Below are positions 35,203 to 43,988 of a DNA stretch of 64,000 bases, piece after piece. Location: assembly GCF_003355155.1 (NCBI RefSeq), contig NZ_CP031320.1:5447367-5511366 (forward strand), in the 5' to 3' direction. Each line of letters opens with the position of its first letter. The stretch's first letter is position 1. The translations under genes and the position numbers were made by a program. The stretch is from Streptomyces armeniacus. Lineage in GTDB: Bacteria; Actinomycetota; Actinomycetes; Streptomycetales; Streptomycetaceae. The notes beneath the pieces were generated by a model. The model was not told the origin of the DNA, ran no database searches, and saw only the letters and a program-made list of their open reading frames with translations.

Positions 35203-36486
35203 ATGCGGGAGCCGGTCGAACTGAGGCGCAAGCGCATCCTGGCGGTCCTGGAGTCGCGCGGTGTCGCGAAGGTCAGCGATCTCGCCGCCGAACTCGAGGT
35301 CTCCCTGGTCACGGTCCGCCGCGACGTCGAGGAGCTGGCCCGTGCGGGCAGGCTGCGCCGCGGCCACGGAGTGGCGCGCTCCCTCGCGCACGTCGAGGAG
35401 GAGTCGGCCGCACCCGGCCGGCCGGGTACGGAGGGCGGCGCGGACGGCGGTGCGGTGGCGCTCGTCGTGCCGGAGCGGCACTCGTACCTCTACGAGACCC
35501 TGCACGGCGCCCGTTCCGTGCTGGAGGAGGCGGGTACGCGCATCGCGCTGTACGTCGCCCCGCAGGCCGCCGGCGCCGAACGGCCCATGGTGGAGCGGGC
35601 GTTGACGAAGGGCGTACGCGGGCTGCTGATCGCGCCGCGCTGGCGCAGCGCGGGCAGCGAGGAGGCCGACCACGGCTGGCTCGCGGAGGTGGCCGCGCGG
35701 GTGCCGACGGTGCTGATGGAGCGGCGGCCCCGGCCCGGCAGCGCGCTCCACGCGCTGGACTCGGTGTGCTCCGACCACTGGTACGGCACGCACCTCGCCG
35801 TGCGGCACCTGGTCGCGCACGGGCACCGGCGCGTCGTACTGGCCGCACGGAACGACAGCCCGACCGCGCGCGCCGTACGGGCCGCGTTCGCCGACATCGC
35901 CGCCGCTTCCCCGGAGATCGACGACTGGACCGTGACGCTCAGTTCGGCGCGGGCCGCGCCGGAAGCGGCGGAGGACGGCGCGGGCACGCGCCGGGACCTG
36001 CCCGCCCTGCTGCGCGAACGCGGCGCCACGGCCGCCCTGCTGCACGGCGACGAGGACGCGCTGATGCTCGTGCAGATGCTGATGGACCGGGGCATCCGGG
36101 TGCCGCAGGACTGCTCGGTGGTGGCGTACGACGACGTGGTGGCGGCGCTGGGCAGCCCGCCGCTGACGGCGGTGGCACCGCCGAAGGCGGCGGTCGGCGC
36201 GGCGGCGGCCGAACTGCTGCTGAAGCGGCTGGCGGAGTGGCCCGCCGCGCCGCCGGAGGACACGGACCCGGCGGGTGCGGCGGCCGCGCCGGTGCGGCGG
36301 GTCGAGCTGCTGCCCGAACTGAAGGTGCGCGGCTCGGTACGGGAGCCGGGCGGCGCAGCACCGGACGGCGGCGCGGCGGTCGTGCGTACGGACGCCCAGC
36401 CCGCCGGTGAAACGGTCACCGGAACGCTCATCGCCACCGCCTTGGACCCCGCGGAGGGCCCCGCACAGGACCCGGTAAACGACTGA
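35203..36486 (+). CDS. Transcriptional regulator with DeoR-type HTH and LacI-type sugar-binding domain
   Basis: A 427-residue protein. The ATG at 35203 has AGGGGG six bases upstream. Residues about 8-60 form a DeoR-family winged helix (RRKRILAVLESRGVAKVSDL through VRRDVEELARAGRLRRGHG). The rest is a periplasmic-binding-protein-like LacI sensor domain (VALVVPERHSYLYETLHGAR; GIRVPQDCSVVAYDD) with a Pro/Ala-rich acidic tail. This DeoR-headed LacI architecture occurs in actinomycete sugar regulators. It sits directly before cluster II, whose promoter carries a strong dyad, and is the most likely regulator of that cluster. Confidence 0.87.
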   Translation: MREPVELRRKRILAVLESRGVAKVSDLAAELEVSLVTVRRDVEELARAGRLRRGHGVARSLAHVEEESAAPGRPGTEGGADGGAVALVVPERHSYLYETLHGARSVLEEAGTRIALYVAPQAAGAERPMVERALTKGVRGLLIAPRWRSAGSEEADHGWLAEVAARVPTVLMERRPRPGSALHALDSVCSDHWYGTHLAVRHLVAHGHRRVVLAARNDSPTARAVRAAFADIAAASPEIDDWTVTLSSARAAPEAAEDGAGTRRDLPALLRERGATAALLHGDEDALMLVQMLMDRGIRVPQDCSVVAYDDVVAALGSPPLTAVAPPKAAVGAAAAELLLKRLAEWPAAPPEDTDPAGAAAAPVRRVELLPELKVRGSVREPGGAAPDGGAAVVRTDAQPAGETVTGTLIATALDPAEGPAQDPVND

Positions 36487-36521
36487 GCGTTTGACCGTTT
36501 CAATTTCCTTTGATCGCAGCA

Positions 36522-36550
36522 TTGACGCTACTTGATCGGTCGATCAGTAT
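36522..36550 (+). promoter_or_regulatory. Cluster II promoter with operator in the -35/-10 spacer
   Basis: TTGACG (36522-36527), 17-bp spacer and CAGTAT (36545-36550) form a vegetative-type promoter. Inside the spacer lies the perfect dyad TGATCG-GT-CGATCA (36533-36546). A repressor bound there would directly block polymerase. The binding-protein gene starts 36 bp downstream of the -10. Confidence 0.65.
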
Positions 36551-36585
36551 TCCCATGACTCCGACAGCTTCCGTGGGAGGCCCTC

Positions 36586-37929
36586 ATGGCTGGTCGACAG
36601 AGCCGTCGTTCCCTGATTGCCGCCATGGCGTCGCTGCCCCTCGCGGGCGGCGCCGTCAGCGGGTGCAGCGGCGGCGGCACGGACCGTTCGGCGCACCGCA
36701 GTTCGGCCCGTACACCCGCAGAGATCACGTTCTGGTCCGCGCTGCGCGGCAGCCAGGAAGTGGTCGACGCGTACAACAGCTCGCAGCGCCGCGTCCGCGT
36801 CAACTTCCAGCAGATTCCCGCCGGAGGCCAGGGCGGCTACGCCAAGCTCAGCAACGCCGCCCGCGCCGGCAACGCCCCCGACGTCGCCACCATCGAGTAC
36901 CCGCAGCTGCCCGGCTTCGCCATCGACGGCGTCACCCGCGACCTCGGCCCGCTCCTCAGTGACCGGCTGCGCGCCAGGCTGCTGCCGCAGGCGTTCGGCC
37001 TCACCACGTTCGAGAAGCGGGTGTTCAGCGTCCCGCTGGACATCGAGCCGATGGTGATGCACTACCGCTCGGACCTCTTCCGGCGCTACGGACTCGAAGT
37101 GCCCCGCACCTGGGAGGAGTTCGAGTCCGTCGCCCGCGAGGTGCGGCGCAGGGCGCCGGGCCGGCGGCTCGTCCTCCTGCCGACGGACGGCGCGATGCAC
37201 TTCGCCGCGTTCTGCTGGCAGCTCGGCGCGCAGTGGTTCGACATCAGCGAGGGCGCCTGGAACGTCTCCCTCGCGGACGCCGCCACCCGCCGCGTCGCCG
37301 CGTACTGGCAGCGGCTCATCGACGACGACCTTGTCTTCATGAACCCCGTCGACAGCACGCAGGGCCACGCGCAGGTCGGCAACGGCCGGGTCCTCGTACG
37401 GCTCAGCGGCGCCTGGGACGCCGGCGCGCAGATGACCGCGCACCCCGAGCACAAGGGTGCCTGGACCGTCGCGCCGCTGCCGCAGTGGCGCCCGGAGAAG
37501 CCGGTCGTCGGGACGCACGGCGGCTCCACGTTCGCGGTGACCAAGGACAGCCGGAACCCGGAGGCGGCCATGGAGTTCATCGAGTGGCAGGTCTCCCACG
37601 CGGACGCGCTGCGCGCGCGGCTCTCCAGCGGCGCCAGCAGCCAGTACCCGGCGGCGCCCGGACTGGTGTCGGTCGGGGCCGAGGCGTTCGACCGCTCGTA
37701 CTACCGGGGCCAGGACGTCTACCGCCTCTTCGAGGAGCAGGCCCGGCTCGTACGGCCGGGCTGGACGTGGGGGCCCCGGATGACCGCGACGCAGACGGTG
37801 ATGGAGGACGGCTTCGCACGCGTCAGCGGCGGCCAGGGCACGCTGATCGGCGCCGCGCGCGCCGCGCAGGACGCCACCATGCCCGACCTCCGCGCGCTGG
37901 GCCTGGCCACCACCGAGCACACGACGTGA
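36586..37929 (+). CDS. ABC sugar-binding lipoprotein (family 1), probable Tat substrate
   Basis: A 447-residue extracellular binding protein. The N-terminus MAGRQSRRSLIAAMASLPLA has a twin-arginine pair, a short hydrophobic core and a lipobox-like AVSGC (Cys27). The mature domain shows the SBP_bac_1 pattern (EITFWSALRGSQEVVDAYNS; GNAPDVATIEYPQLPGF; VPLDIEPMVMHYRSDLFRRY; PRTWEEFESVAREV; GGSTFAVTKDSRNPEAAMEF). It is the first gene of cluster II and would deliver an oligosaccharide to the next two permeases. Downstream spacing is 112 bp of hexanucleotide-like low complexity. Confidence 0.92.
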   Translation: MAGRQSRRSLIAAMASLPLAGGAVSGCSGGGTDRSAHRSSARTPAEITFWSALRGSQEVVDAYNSSQRRVRVNFQQIPAGGQGGYAKLSNAARAGNAPDVATIEYPQLPGFAIDGVTRDLGPLLSDRLRARLLPQAFGLTTFEKRVFSVPLDIEPMVMHYRSDLFRRYGLEVPRTWEEFESVAREVRRRAPGRRLVLLPTDGAMHFAAFCWQLGAQWFDISEGAWNVSLADAATRRVAAYWQRLIDDDLVFMNPVDSTQGHAQVGNGRVLVRLSGAWDAGAQMTAHPEHKGAWTVAPLPQWRPEKPVVGTHGGSTFAVTKDSRNPEAAMEFIEWQVSHADALRARLSSGASSQYPAAPGLVSVGAEAFDRSYYRGQDVYRLFEEQARLVRPGWTWGPRMTATQTVMEDGFARVSGGQGTLIGAARAAQDATMPDLRALGLATTEHTT

Positions 37930-37937
37930 CCCCGCAT

Positions 37938-38020
37938 ACGGAAGCGACACCGGCACCGGCACCGGCACCCGCACCGGCAGCCGCGTCAGCGCCCGCACCC
38001 GCACCCGCAACGGCAGCAGC
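37938..38020. repeat. Imperfect ACCGGC/CCGCAC hexanucleotide-like low-complexity run
   Basis: The gap between the binding-protein and permease genes consists of repeated CACCGG and CACCCG words. It has no hairpin or promoter that I can see. It separates the first gene of cluster II from the rest and could tune expression ratio. Confidence 0.5.
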
Positions 38021-38041
38021 ACAGGAAGGCAGGTGACCACC

Positions 38042-39019
38042 ATGACCGCGACGGCGCCACCGCCCGTCACGACCCGCGGCAGCACCGCGGCCCCGCACGT
38101 GCGCCGCCCCCGCAAGGCCGCCCGCCGCCGCGAACTCGGCGCCTGCACCGTCCTGATGACCCCGTTCTTCGTCCTCCTCGTGGCCGTCTTCCTGATCCCG
38201 GTCGGCACCGCCGTCTGGCTGAGCTTCTTCAGCGCCGACCAGCCCGGACTCGGCTTCGGCCCGGAGCGCACCGTCTTCTCCGGCCTCCGCAGCTACGCCG
38301 CCGTGCTGAGCGACCCGACGTTCCTCTCCGGGCTCGGCGTCGTCGCCCTCTACTGCGCCGTGTACATCCCGGTGATGGTCCTCGCGTCGCTCGCGCTCGC
38401 GCTGCTCCTCGACTCGGGCGTCGTACGGCTGCGCGCCTGGGCGCAGCTAGCGCTGTTCCTGCCGCACGCGGTGCCCGGCATCATCGCCGCCATCATCTGG
38501 CTGTACCTCTACACGCCCGGCCTCAGTCCCGTGATCGAGGTCCTCGGCAAGGCCGACATCACGGTCGACTTCCTCGGCGTGCACACCGTGCTCCCGTCGA
38601 TCATGAACATCGCGCTGTGGAGCAACCTCGGCTACAACATGGTGATCTTCTACGCCGCCCTCCAGGCCGTGCCCCGCGAGACGATCGAGGCCGCCGTGGT
38701 GGACGGCGCGGGCCCGGTGCGTACGGCGCTGCGGGTCAAGACGCCGCTGGTACGCCCGGCCATCGTGATGGTGGGGATGTTCACGCTCATCTGGTCGCTC
38801 CAGCTGTTCACGGAGCCGATGCTGCTCGGCCAGTCCACGCCGATGATCAACTCGCGGTTCTCGCCCAGCATGTACATCTACGACGCCGCGTTCACCCGCA
38901 ACAACTACAGCCTCGCGGCCGCCGCCTCCGTCGTCCTGCTGGTCTGCACGATCGCCGTCTCGTACGGCGTCACCCGCTGGACCAGCCGCCTCAACTCCGC
39001 CCAGGAGGACGCCCGATGA
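38042..39019 (+). CDS. ABC sugar permease (MalF type), cluster II
   Basis: About 325 residues. The ATG at 38042 has an AGG-containing site (GGCAGG) eight bases upstream; an in-frame GTG at 38033 would have too short a spacing. Six transmembrane segments start with VLMTPFFVLLVAVFLIPVGT. The EAA loop is ETIEAAVVDGAGPVRTALRV, slightly divergent (AAVVDGAG). It overlaps the next permease by ATGA. Confidence 0.92.
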   Translation: MTATAPPPVTTRGSTAAPHVRRPRKAARRRELGACTVLMTPFFVLLVAVFLIPVGTAVWLSFFSADQPGLGFGPERTVFSGLRSYAAVLSDPTFLSGLGVVALYCAVYIPVMVLASLALALLLDSGVVRLRAWAQLALFLPHAVPGIIAAIIWLYLYTPGLSPVIEVLGKADITVDFLGVHTVLPSIMNIALWSNLGYNMVIFYAALQAVPRETIEAAVVDGAGPVRTALRVKTPLVRPAIVMVGMFTLIWSLQLFTEPMLLGQSTPMINSRFSPSMYIYDAAFTRNNYSLAAAASVVLLVCTIAVSYGVTRWTSRLNSAQEDAR

Positions 39020-39942
39020 GCGCCCCCGCCGGCACCGCCACCCGTCCGCGCCGCACTTCCCCGCGCCGCCGCTCCTCCTCCGGCACGGGCACCCCCGCCG
39101 CGCTCCGCCCCCGGCTGCTGGGACGCGCCGCCGTCAACACCATCGTGGCGCTCTCCGTGCTGTACACGCTGCTGCCGGCGCTCTGGCTCGTCCTCGCCGC
39201 CAGCAAGGACCGCAGCGCGCTGTTCAGCAGCGACCTGCTGAACCTCGGCGACCTCTCGTTCACCCGGAACCTCGGCGACCTGTTCGCGATGGACGGCGGG
39301 TTGTACGGCCGCTGGTACGTCAACAGCCTGCTGTACGCGGTCGTCGGCGCCGCGCTGGGCGCGCTGCTGAGCGTCGCCTGCGGCTATGCCTTCGACAAGT
39401 ACCGCTTCCGGCACAAGGAGAAGCTGTTCGGGCTGGTGCTCGCGGCCGTGATGGTGCCGCAGACGGTGCTCGCCCTGCCGCTGTACCTGCTGGCGTCCGA
39501 GACGGGCGTCGTGAACACCTTCTGGTCGGTCTTCGTGCCCGTCCTCTTCAACCCGTTCGGGGTGTATCTCGGCCGGATCTTCAGCCAGGGCTACGTCCCC
39601 GACGAGGTGCTGGAGGCGGCCCGCGTCGACGGCGCCGGGGAGCTCACGACGTACGTACGTGTCGCGCTGCGGATGCTCGGCCCCGGCCTGGTCACCGTGT
39701 TCCTCTTCCAGCTGACCACCATCTGGAACAACTTCTTCCTGCCCATGGTCATGCTGTCCGACCAGGACCTCTATCCGGTGAGCCTGGGCCTGTACACCTG
39801 GAACAGCTCCGCCACCGTGTCGCCCGAGTACTACCCGGTCGTCATCATGGGATCGCTGCTCGCGGTCCTGCCGCTGGTCCTCGCCTTCATGCTGCTGCAG
39901 CGCTTCTGGCGGTCGGGCCTCACGGCGGGCGCCGTGAAGTAG
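39016..39942 (+). CDS. ABC sugar permease (MalG type), cluster II
   Basis: A 308-residue membrane protein. The ATG overlaps the previous stop and has AGGAGG upstream. A basic Ser/Arg/Pro N-terminus precedes six segments (AVNTIVALSVLYTLLPALWL). The EAA loop EVLEAARVDGAGELTTYVRV and the IWNNFFLPMVML segment are characteristic. It pairs with the preceding permease, and again no ATPase gene is present. Confidence 0.93.
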   Translation: MSAPAGTATRPRRTSPRRRSSSGTGTPAALRPRLLGRAAVNTIVALSVLYTLLPALWLVLAASKDRSALFSSDLLNLGDLSFTRNLGDLFAMDGGLYGRWYVNSLLYAVVGAALGALLSVACGYAFDKYRFRHKEKLFGLVLAAVMVPQTVLALPLYLLASETGVVNTFWSVFVPVLFNPFGVYLGRIFSQGYVPDEVLEAARVDGAGELTTYVRVALRMLGPGLVTVFLFQLTTIWNNFFLPMVMLSDQDLYPVSLGLYTWNSSATVSPEYYPVVIMGSLLAVLPLVLAFMLLQRFWRSGLTAGAVK

Positions 39943-40032
39943 CCGCCGGGGGCCGCCCGTTCCGGGCGCACAGGCCACCACCCGTAAGCCACCTGTCAGC
40001 ACGTCACCCGTCAGTCCCAGCCCAGGAGCCCG

Positions 40033-41073
40033 ATGCCCACCGCACCAACCCCCGGCAGCGGCCGTACGCGCCGGCCCCGCGCCGTCCTCGCCATGGCACC
40101 CGAGGTCGCCGACACCGTCCTCGCCCCGCCGTCGCTGGCAGCGCTCGCCGAGCACTGCGACCTCGTACCGCCGCCCGCGCTCGACGACTTCGGCACCGAG
40201 CGCGCCCGCGCCGCGCTCGCCGACGCCGAACTCCTCGTCACCGGCTGGGGCTGCCCGCCCGTGGACGCCGCCGTGCTGGCCGCAGCGCCCCGGCTGCGCG
40301 CCATCGTGCACGCGGCCGGCAGCGTACGCGGCCACGTCACCGAGGCGTGCTGGGAGCGCGGCATCGAGGTGTCCTCGGCGGCCGCCGCCAACGCCCTGCC
40401 CGTCGCCGAGTACACCGTCGCGATGATCGTCCTCACCGGCAAGCGGGTACTGGAACGCGCCGAGGCGTTCCGCGCCGAACGCCGCCGCGAGGACTGGCTG
40501 CGCGTCGGCCCCGACGTCGGCAACTACGGCCGCACCGTCGGCATCCTGTCCGCCTCCCTGATCGGCCGGCGGGTCATCGAGCTGCTGCGCCCGTACGACA
40601 TGGAGGTGCTGCTGCACGACCCGTACGTCTCCGCGGAGGAGGCGTCCGCACTCGGCGTACGGGCCGTCGGGCTCGCCGAACTCTTCGCGCACAGCGACAC
40701 GGTGAGCGTCCACACCCCGCTGCTGCCCGCCACCCGCGGCCTCGTCACCCGCGAACTGCTCGCCTCCATGCGCCCGGACGCCACGTTCATCAACACCGCG
40801 CGCGGCGCCGTCGTCGACCAGGGCGCCCTCACCGACCTGCTCCGGCAGGGCCGCGTACGGGCCGTCCTGGACGTCACCGACCCCGACACGCTGCCGCCCG
40901 GAGACCCGCTCTGGGACTGCGGCAACGTACTGATCACCCCGCACCTCGCGGGCTCGCAGGGCAACGAGTGGCGGCGGCTGGCCGAGCTCGCCGTCTCCGA
41001 GGCGGCCCGGTGGGCGGCGGGTGACGGCTTCGCCCATCCCGTACGACGCGAACGGCTGGAGTCACTGGCATGA
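40033..41073 (+). CDS. D-2-hydroxyacid dehydrogenase family protein
   Basis: A 346-residue NAD-dependent enzyme. The ATG at 40033 has AGGAG nearby. Catalytic features are INTARGAVVDQGAL (Arg), LDVTDPDTLPPGDPLW (acid) and ITPHLAGSQGNEW (His). The nucleotide loop reads GILSASLIGRR, where the usual middle Gly is replaced by Ser. Members reduce or oxidise 2-keto/2-hydroxy acids, and here the substrate is probably a sugar-acid derivative from cluster II. It overlaps the DUF2264 gene by ATGA. Confidence 0.87.
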   Translation: MPTAPTPGSGRTRRPRAVLAMAPEVADTVLAPPSLAALAEHCDLVPPPALDDFGTERARAALADAELLVTGWGCPPVDAAVLAAAPRLRAIVHAAGSVRGHVTEACWERGIEVSSAAAANALPVAEYTVAMIVLTGKRVLERAEAFRAERRREDWLRVGPDVGNYGRTVGILSASLIGRRVIELLRPYDMEVLLHDPYVSAEEASALGVRAVGLAELFAHSDTVSVHTPLLPATRGLVTRELLASMRPDATFINTARGAVVDQGALTDLLRQGRVRAVLDVTDPDTLPPGDPLWDCGNVLITPHLAGSQGNEWRRLAELAVSEAARWAAGDGFAHPVRRERLESLA

Positions 41074-43055
41074 CACTCACCGACGGCGCGCACCCTACGG
41101 TGCTCGAACTGCCTCCGGAAGACCGGGAGCTGAGCCCGTACACCGGCTATACGCGGGCCCACTGGGAGGCCGCCGCAGACGGTCTGCTGGACGCCGCCTG
41201 GCGCTGGGCCACGCCGGGCAGCGCGCTGCTCGACCTGCCGGGCCGGCCCTCCGGTTCCGGCGTGCGCTCGGACGGGCTGGAGGGGTACGCCCGTACGTTC
41301 CTGGCCGCCGCGTTCCGGGTGGCAGGCGCGGGCGGCGCGGACCCGTACGGCTGGCTCGGCCGGTACGCGGACGGGCTCGCGTCCGGCACCCGTACGCCGG
41401 GCCGCGACGACGCCGAGTCGTGGCCGCTGATCCTCGACCACCACGTGCAGGGCCAGCCGATGGTCGAGTCCGCCTCCGTGGCGATCGGTCTGCGGCTGAC
41501 CCGCGAGTGGCTGTGGGACCGGCTGGACGACGGCGTACGGGACCGGGCGGAGGAGTGGCTGCGCGGCGCGCTGCGGCACACGCCGGCGCCGAACAACTGG
41601 TACCTGTTCCAGTACGCCGTCGCCACCTTCCTGGAGTCCGCGGGCCGCGGCGACGGCGAGACGGAGCGGGCGAAGGAGCGGGCGCTGCGGCTGCTGGAGA
41701 GCTGGTACCGGGGCCAGGGCTGGTACGCCGACGGCGACGGCCGCGCCTTCGACCACTACAACGGCTGGGCCCTGCACCTGTACCCGATGCTGCACGCGCA
41801 TCTCGCGCGGGACGCCGCACAGCTCGGCCACCACGGCCCGCGGTTGCGTGCGCACCTGGACGGCTTCGCCCTCACCTTCGGCGCCGACGGCGCACCGATG
41901 TACTTCGGGCGCTCGCTCACGTACCGCTTCGCGGCCGGAGCCGCCGTCGCGATGGGCGCCGTCAGCGGGCACACGCCGCTCACGCCGGGCGCCTCGCGGC
42001 GGCTGCTCAGCGGCACCCTCCGCTACTTTCTGGACCGCGGCGCCACCGGCACCGACGGGCTCCTCAGTCTCGGCTGGCACGGCCCGCACGACGCCACCCT
42101 CCAGCACTACTCCGGGCCCTCCTCGCCGTACTGGGCCGCCAAGAGCTTCGTCTCCCTCCTCGCCCCGGCCGGCCATCCGCTGTGGACCGCCACCGAGGAA
42201 CCCGCGCCCAGCGAGGGACCCGACCGCGTCCTCGCCCTGCCCGCCCCCGGCCTGCTGCTCCAGTCGACCCGCGCGGACGGCGTCGTACGGCTGCACAACC
42301 ACGGCAGCGACCACGTACGCCCGCACGAGGGTGAGTCGGCCGCCGCCGATCCGCACTACGGCCGGCAGGCGTACTCCACCCGTACGGGTCCCACCGCGCC
42401 GGACAACGCCCCGGACAACCACTTCGCCGTCGAGGCCGCGGGCGCACGCAGCACGCGCCGCCGCATCCGCCCGCTCGGCGCCGGGCACGGCGACGGCTGG
42501 GGCTGGGCCGCGTCCTGGCACCTGCCGGTGTTCGCGCCGGGGCCGCCGATGGTGCCGGGGCTGCGGGTGGCGAGCGTGACGTTCGTACGCGGCCGGTACG
42601 AGCTGCGCGTCCACCACGTGACGGGTGCGCCGCCGGGGGCGCGGGTCAGCCAGACGGGGTGGGCGACCGGCGACGGCACGGACCGGGGGGACGGGCCCCT
42701 GCGGTCAGCGCTGCACCCGCTGCACGGCTGGACCGGGAGCGACACCGTACGGGCGCCGCAGGGCACCGCGTACACGCGCTGGGCACGCGTACCGCGGCTG
42801 ACGGCGGACGCGCCGCCCGACACGGGCCTGTACGCGGCGCTCGCCACGCTGACCGCGGAACCCGAGCCGGCGCCCCTGGCCGAGGCGGCGGAGGTGCTGG
42901 CCGCCGGCCCCGGGTCGGTCGAGGTGCGGTGGGCGGACGACGGCGCGCGCACCCGTATCGCCTTCGCGTCCGGCGCGGACGGGGAACCCGAGGCGACCGT
43001 CACCCACACGGGGAGCGGGTCAGCCGGCGGTCCAGCCGCCGTCGACGGGGAGTGA
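41070..43055 (+). CDS. DUF2264 domain protein
   Basis: A 661-residue cytosolic protein without a signal peptide. The DUF2264 part (about 15-370) is an (alpha/alpha)-toroid-like domain. Its characteristic segments are GLEGYARTFLAAAFRVAG, PNNWYLFQYAVATFLES, AFDHYNGWALHLYPMLHA and GPSSPYWAAKSFVSLL. A beta-rich C-terminal region follows. The toroid fold and its sugar-cluster company suggest an unsaturated-uronyl or similar oligosaccharide hydrolase/lyase, but the reaction is not established. It is coupled to the dehydrogenase gene by ATGA. Its last 36 bases overlap the convergent SDR gene. Confidence 0.85.
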   Translation: MTLTDGAHPTVLELPPEDRELSPYTGYTRAHWEAAADGLLDAAWRWATPGSALLDLPGRPSGSGVRSDGLEGYARTFLAAAFRVAGAGGADPYGWLGRYADGLASGTRTPGRDDAESWPLILDHHVQGQPMVESASVAIGLRLTREWLWDRLDDGVRDRAEEWLRGALRHTPAPNNWYLFQYAVATFLESAGRGDGETERAKERALRLLESWYRGQGWYADGDGRAFDHYNGWALHLYPMLHAHLARDAAQLGHHGPRLRAHLDGFALTFGADGAPMYFGRSLTYRFAAGAAVAMGAVSGHTPLTPGASRRLLSGTLRYFLDRGATGTDGLLSLGWHGPHDATLQHYSGPSSPYWAAKSFVSLLAPAGHPLWTATEEPAPSEGPDRVLALPAPGLLLQSTRADGVVRLHNHGSDHVRPHEGESAAADPHYGRQAYSTRTGPTAPDNAPDNHFAVEAAGARSTRRRIRPLGAGHGDGWGWAASWHLPVFAPGPPMVPGLRVASVTFVRGRYELRVHHVTGAPPGARVSQTGWATGDGTDRGDGPLRSALHPLHGWTGSDTVRAPQGTAYTRWARVPRLTADAPPDTGLYAALATLTAEPEPAPLAEAAEVLAAGPGSVEVRWADDGARTRIAFASGADGEPEATVTHTGSGSAGGPAAVDGE

Positions 43056-43868
43056 GGCGCCGCTGAGATAGCCGGTGTGGGGGCCGCACAGCCAGGCGGC
43101 GACCTCGGCCACCTCCGCGGGCTCGATCAGCCGCTTGATCGCGGACCGGTCCAGCAGCACATCGTTCACCACGTCGTCCGGGGCGACGCCGTGCGCGCCG
43201 GCCTGGGCGGCGATCTGGCCCTCCAGGAGCGGGGTGCGTACGTAGCCGGGGTTGACGCAGTTGCTGGTCACGCCGTGCGGGGCGCCCTCCAGGGCGGCGA
43301 CCTTGCTCAGCCCTTCGAGGCCGTGCTTGGCCGCGACGTACGCGGCCTTGTACGCGCTCGCGCGCAGCCCGTGCACGCTGGAGATGTTCACGACCCGGCC
43401 CCAGCCGCGCCCGTACATGTGCGGCAGGCACTGCCGCAGCAGCAGGAACGGCGCGGTGACCATGACGCGCTGGAGGTGCTCGAACCGTTCGGCGGGGAAG
43501 TCCTGGAGTGGGGCCACGTGCTGCAGCCCGGCGTTGTTCACGAGGATGTCCACCGCGCGCGGCAGCCGTCCGACCGCCTCCGCGTCCGCCAGGTCCACGG
43601 CGTGCGGATGGCCGCCGACCTCCTCCGCCACCGACTTGGCGGCCTCGGCGTCCACGTCCACCACGTGCACCAGCGCACCCGCGGCGGCGAACGTACGCGC
43701 GCAGGCCCGCCCGATGCCGCTGCCGCCGCCGGTCACCAGGACCGTACGGCCGTCCAGCCGCGTACGGGCGTACGGGCGCGCATGGTCGTACGGGCGCGTA
43801 CGGTCGTTCAGCTGCGTACGGTCGTCGGTGTCGGCGGGGGCGCGGCTGGGGTCAGCGGGGCTCGTCAT
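43020..43868 (-). CDS. SDR family oxidoreductase, 3-hydroxybutyrate-dehydrogenase-like
   Basis: A 282-residue short-chain dehydrogenase. The cofactor motif VTGGGSGIGRACARTF, NNAGLQHVAPLQDF and the catalytic set S (NISSVHGLRAS), Y-x-x-x-K (YVAAKHG) are intact, with the late CVNPGYVRTPL. The HVAPLQDF and SVHGLRAS stretches resemble D-3-hydroxybutyrate dehydrogenases. The N-terminal 37 residues are a repeat-derived Asp/Arg/Thr/Tyr tail encoded by GTACG-rich DNA. The ATG at 43868 has TACCGT 7 nt before it and no ribosome site, so it is probably leaderless. Confidence 0.87.
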   Translation of the reverse strand: MTSPADPSRAPADTDDRTQLNDRTRPYDHARPYARTRLDGRTVLVTGGGSGIGRACARTFAAAGALVHVVDVDAEAAKSVAEEVGGHPHAVDLADAEAVGRLPRAVDILVNNAGLQHVAPLQDFPAERFEHLQRVMVTAPFLLLRQCLPHMYGRGWGRVVNISSVHGLRASAYKAAYVAAKHGLEGLSKVAALEGAPHGVTSNCVNPGYVRTPLLEGQIAAQAGAHGVAPDDVVNDVLLDRSAIKRLIEPAEVAEVAAWLCGPHTGYLSGASLPVDGGWTAG

Positions 43869-43875
43869 GCCCGGA

Positions 43876-43881
43876 ACGGTA
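43876..43881 (-). promoter_or_regulatory. -10 hexamer TACCGT of a leaderless promoter
   Basis: TACCGT (minus strand) ends 7 nt before the SDR start codon and matches TANNNT. It supports the long N-terminal form of the SDR. Confidence 0.45.
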
Positions 43882-43988
43882 GGGACGCGGCGGCCCGCTT
43901 CCTACGTACCCGCTCCCCACACTTGGCGACGCGACGGTGTGCGGCACCGACACCCCGGCGCCACCGCCCCGCCGGGCGCCCGCGCCGT

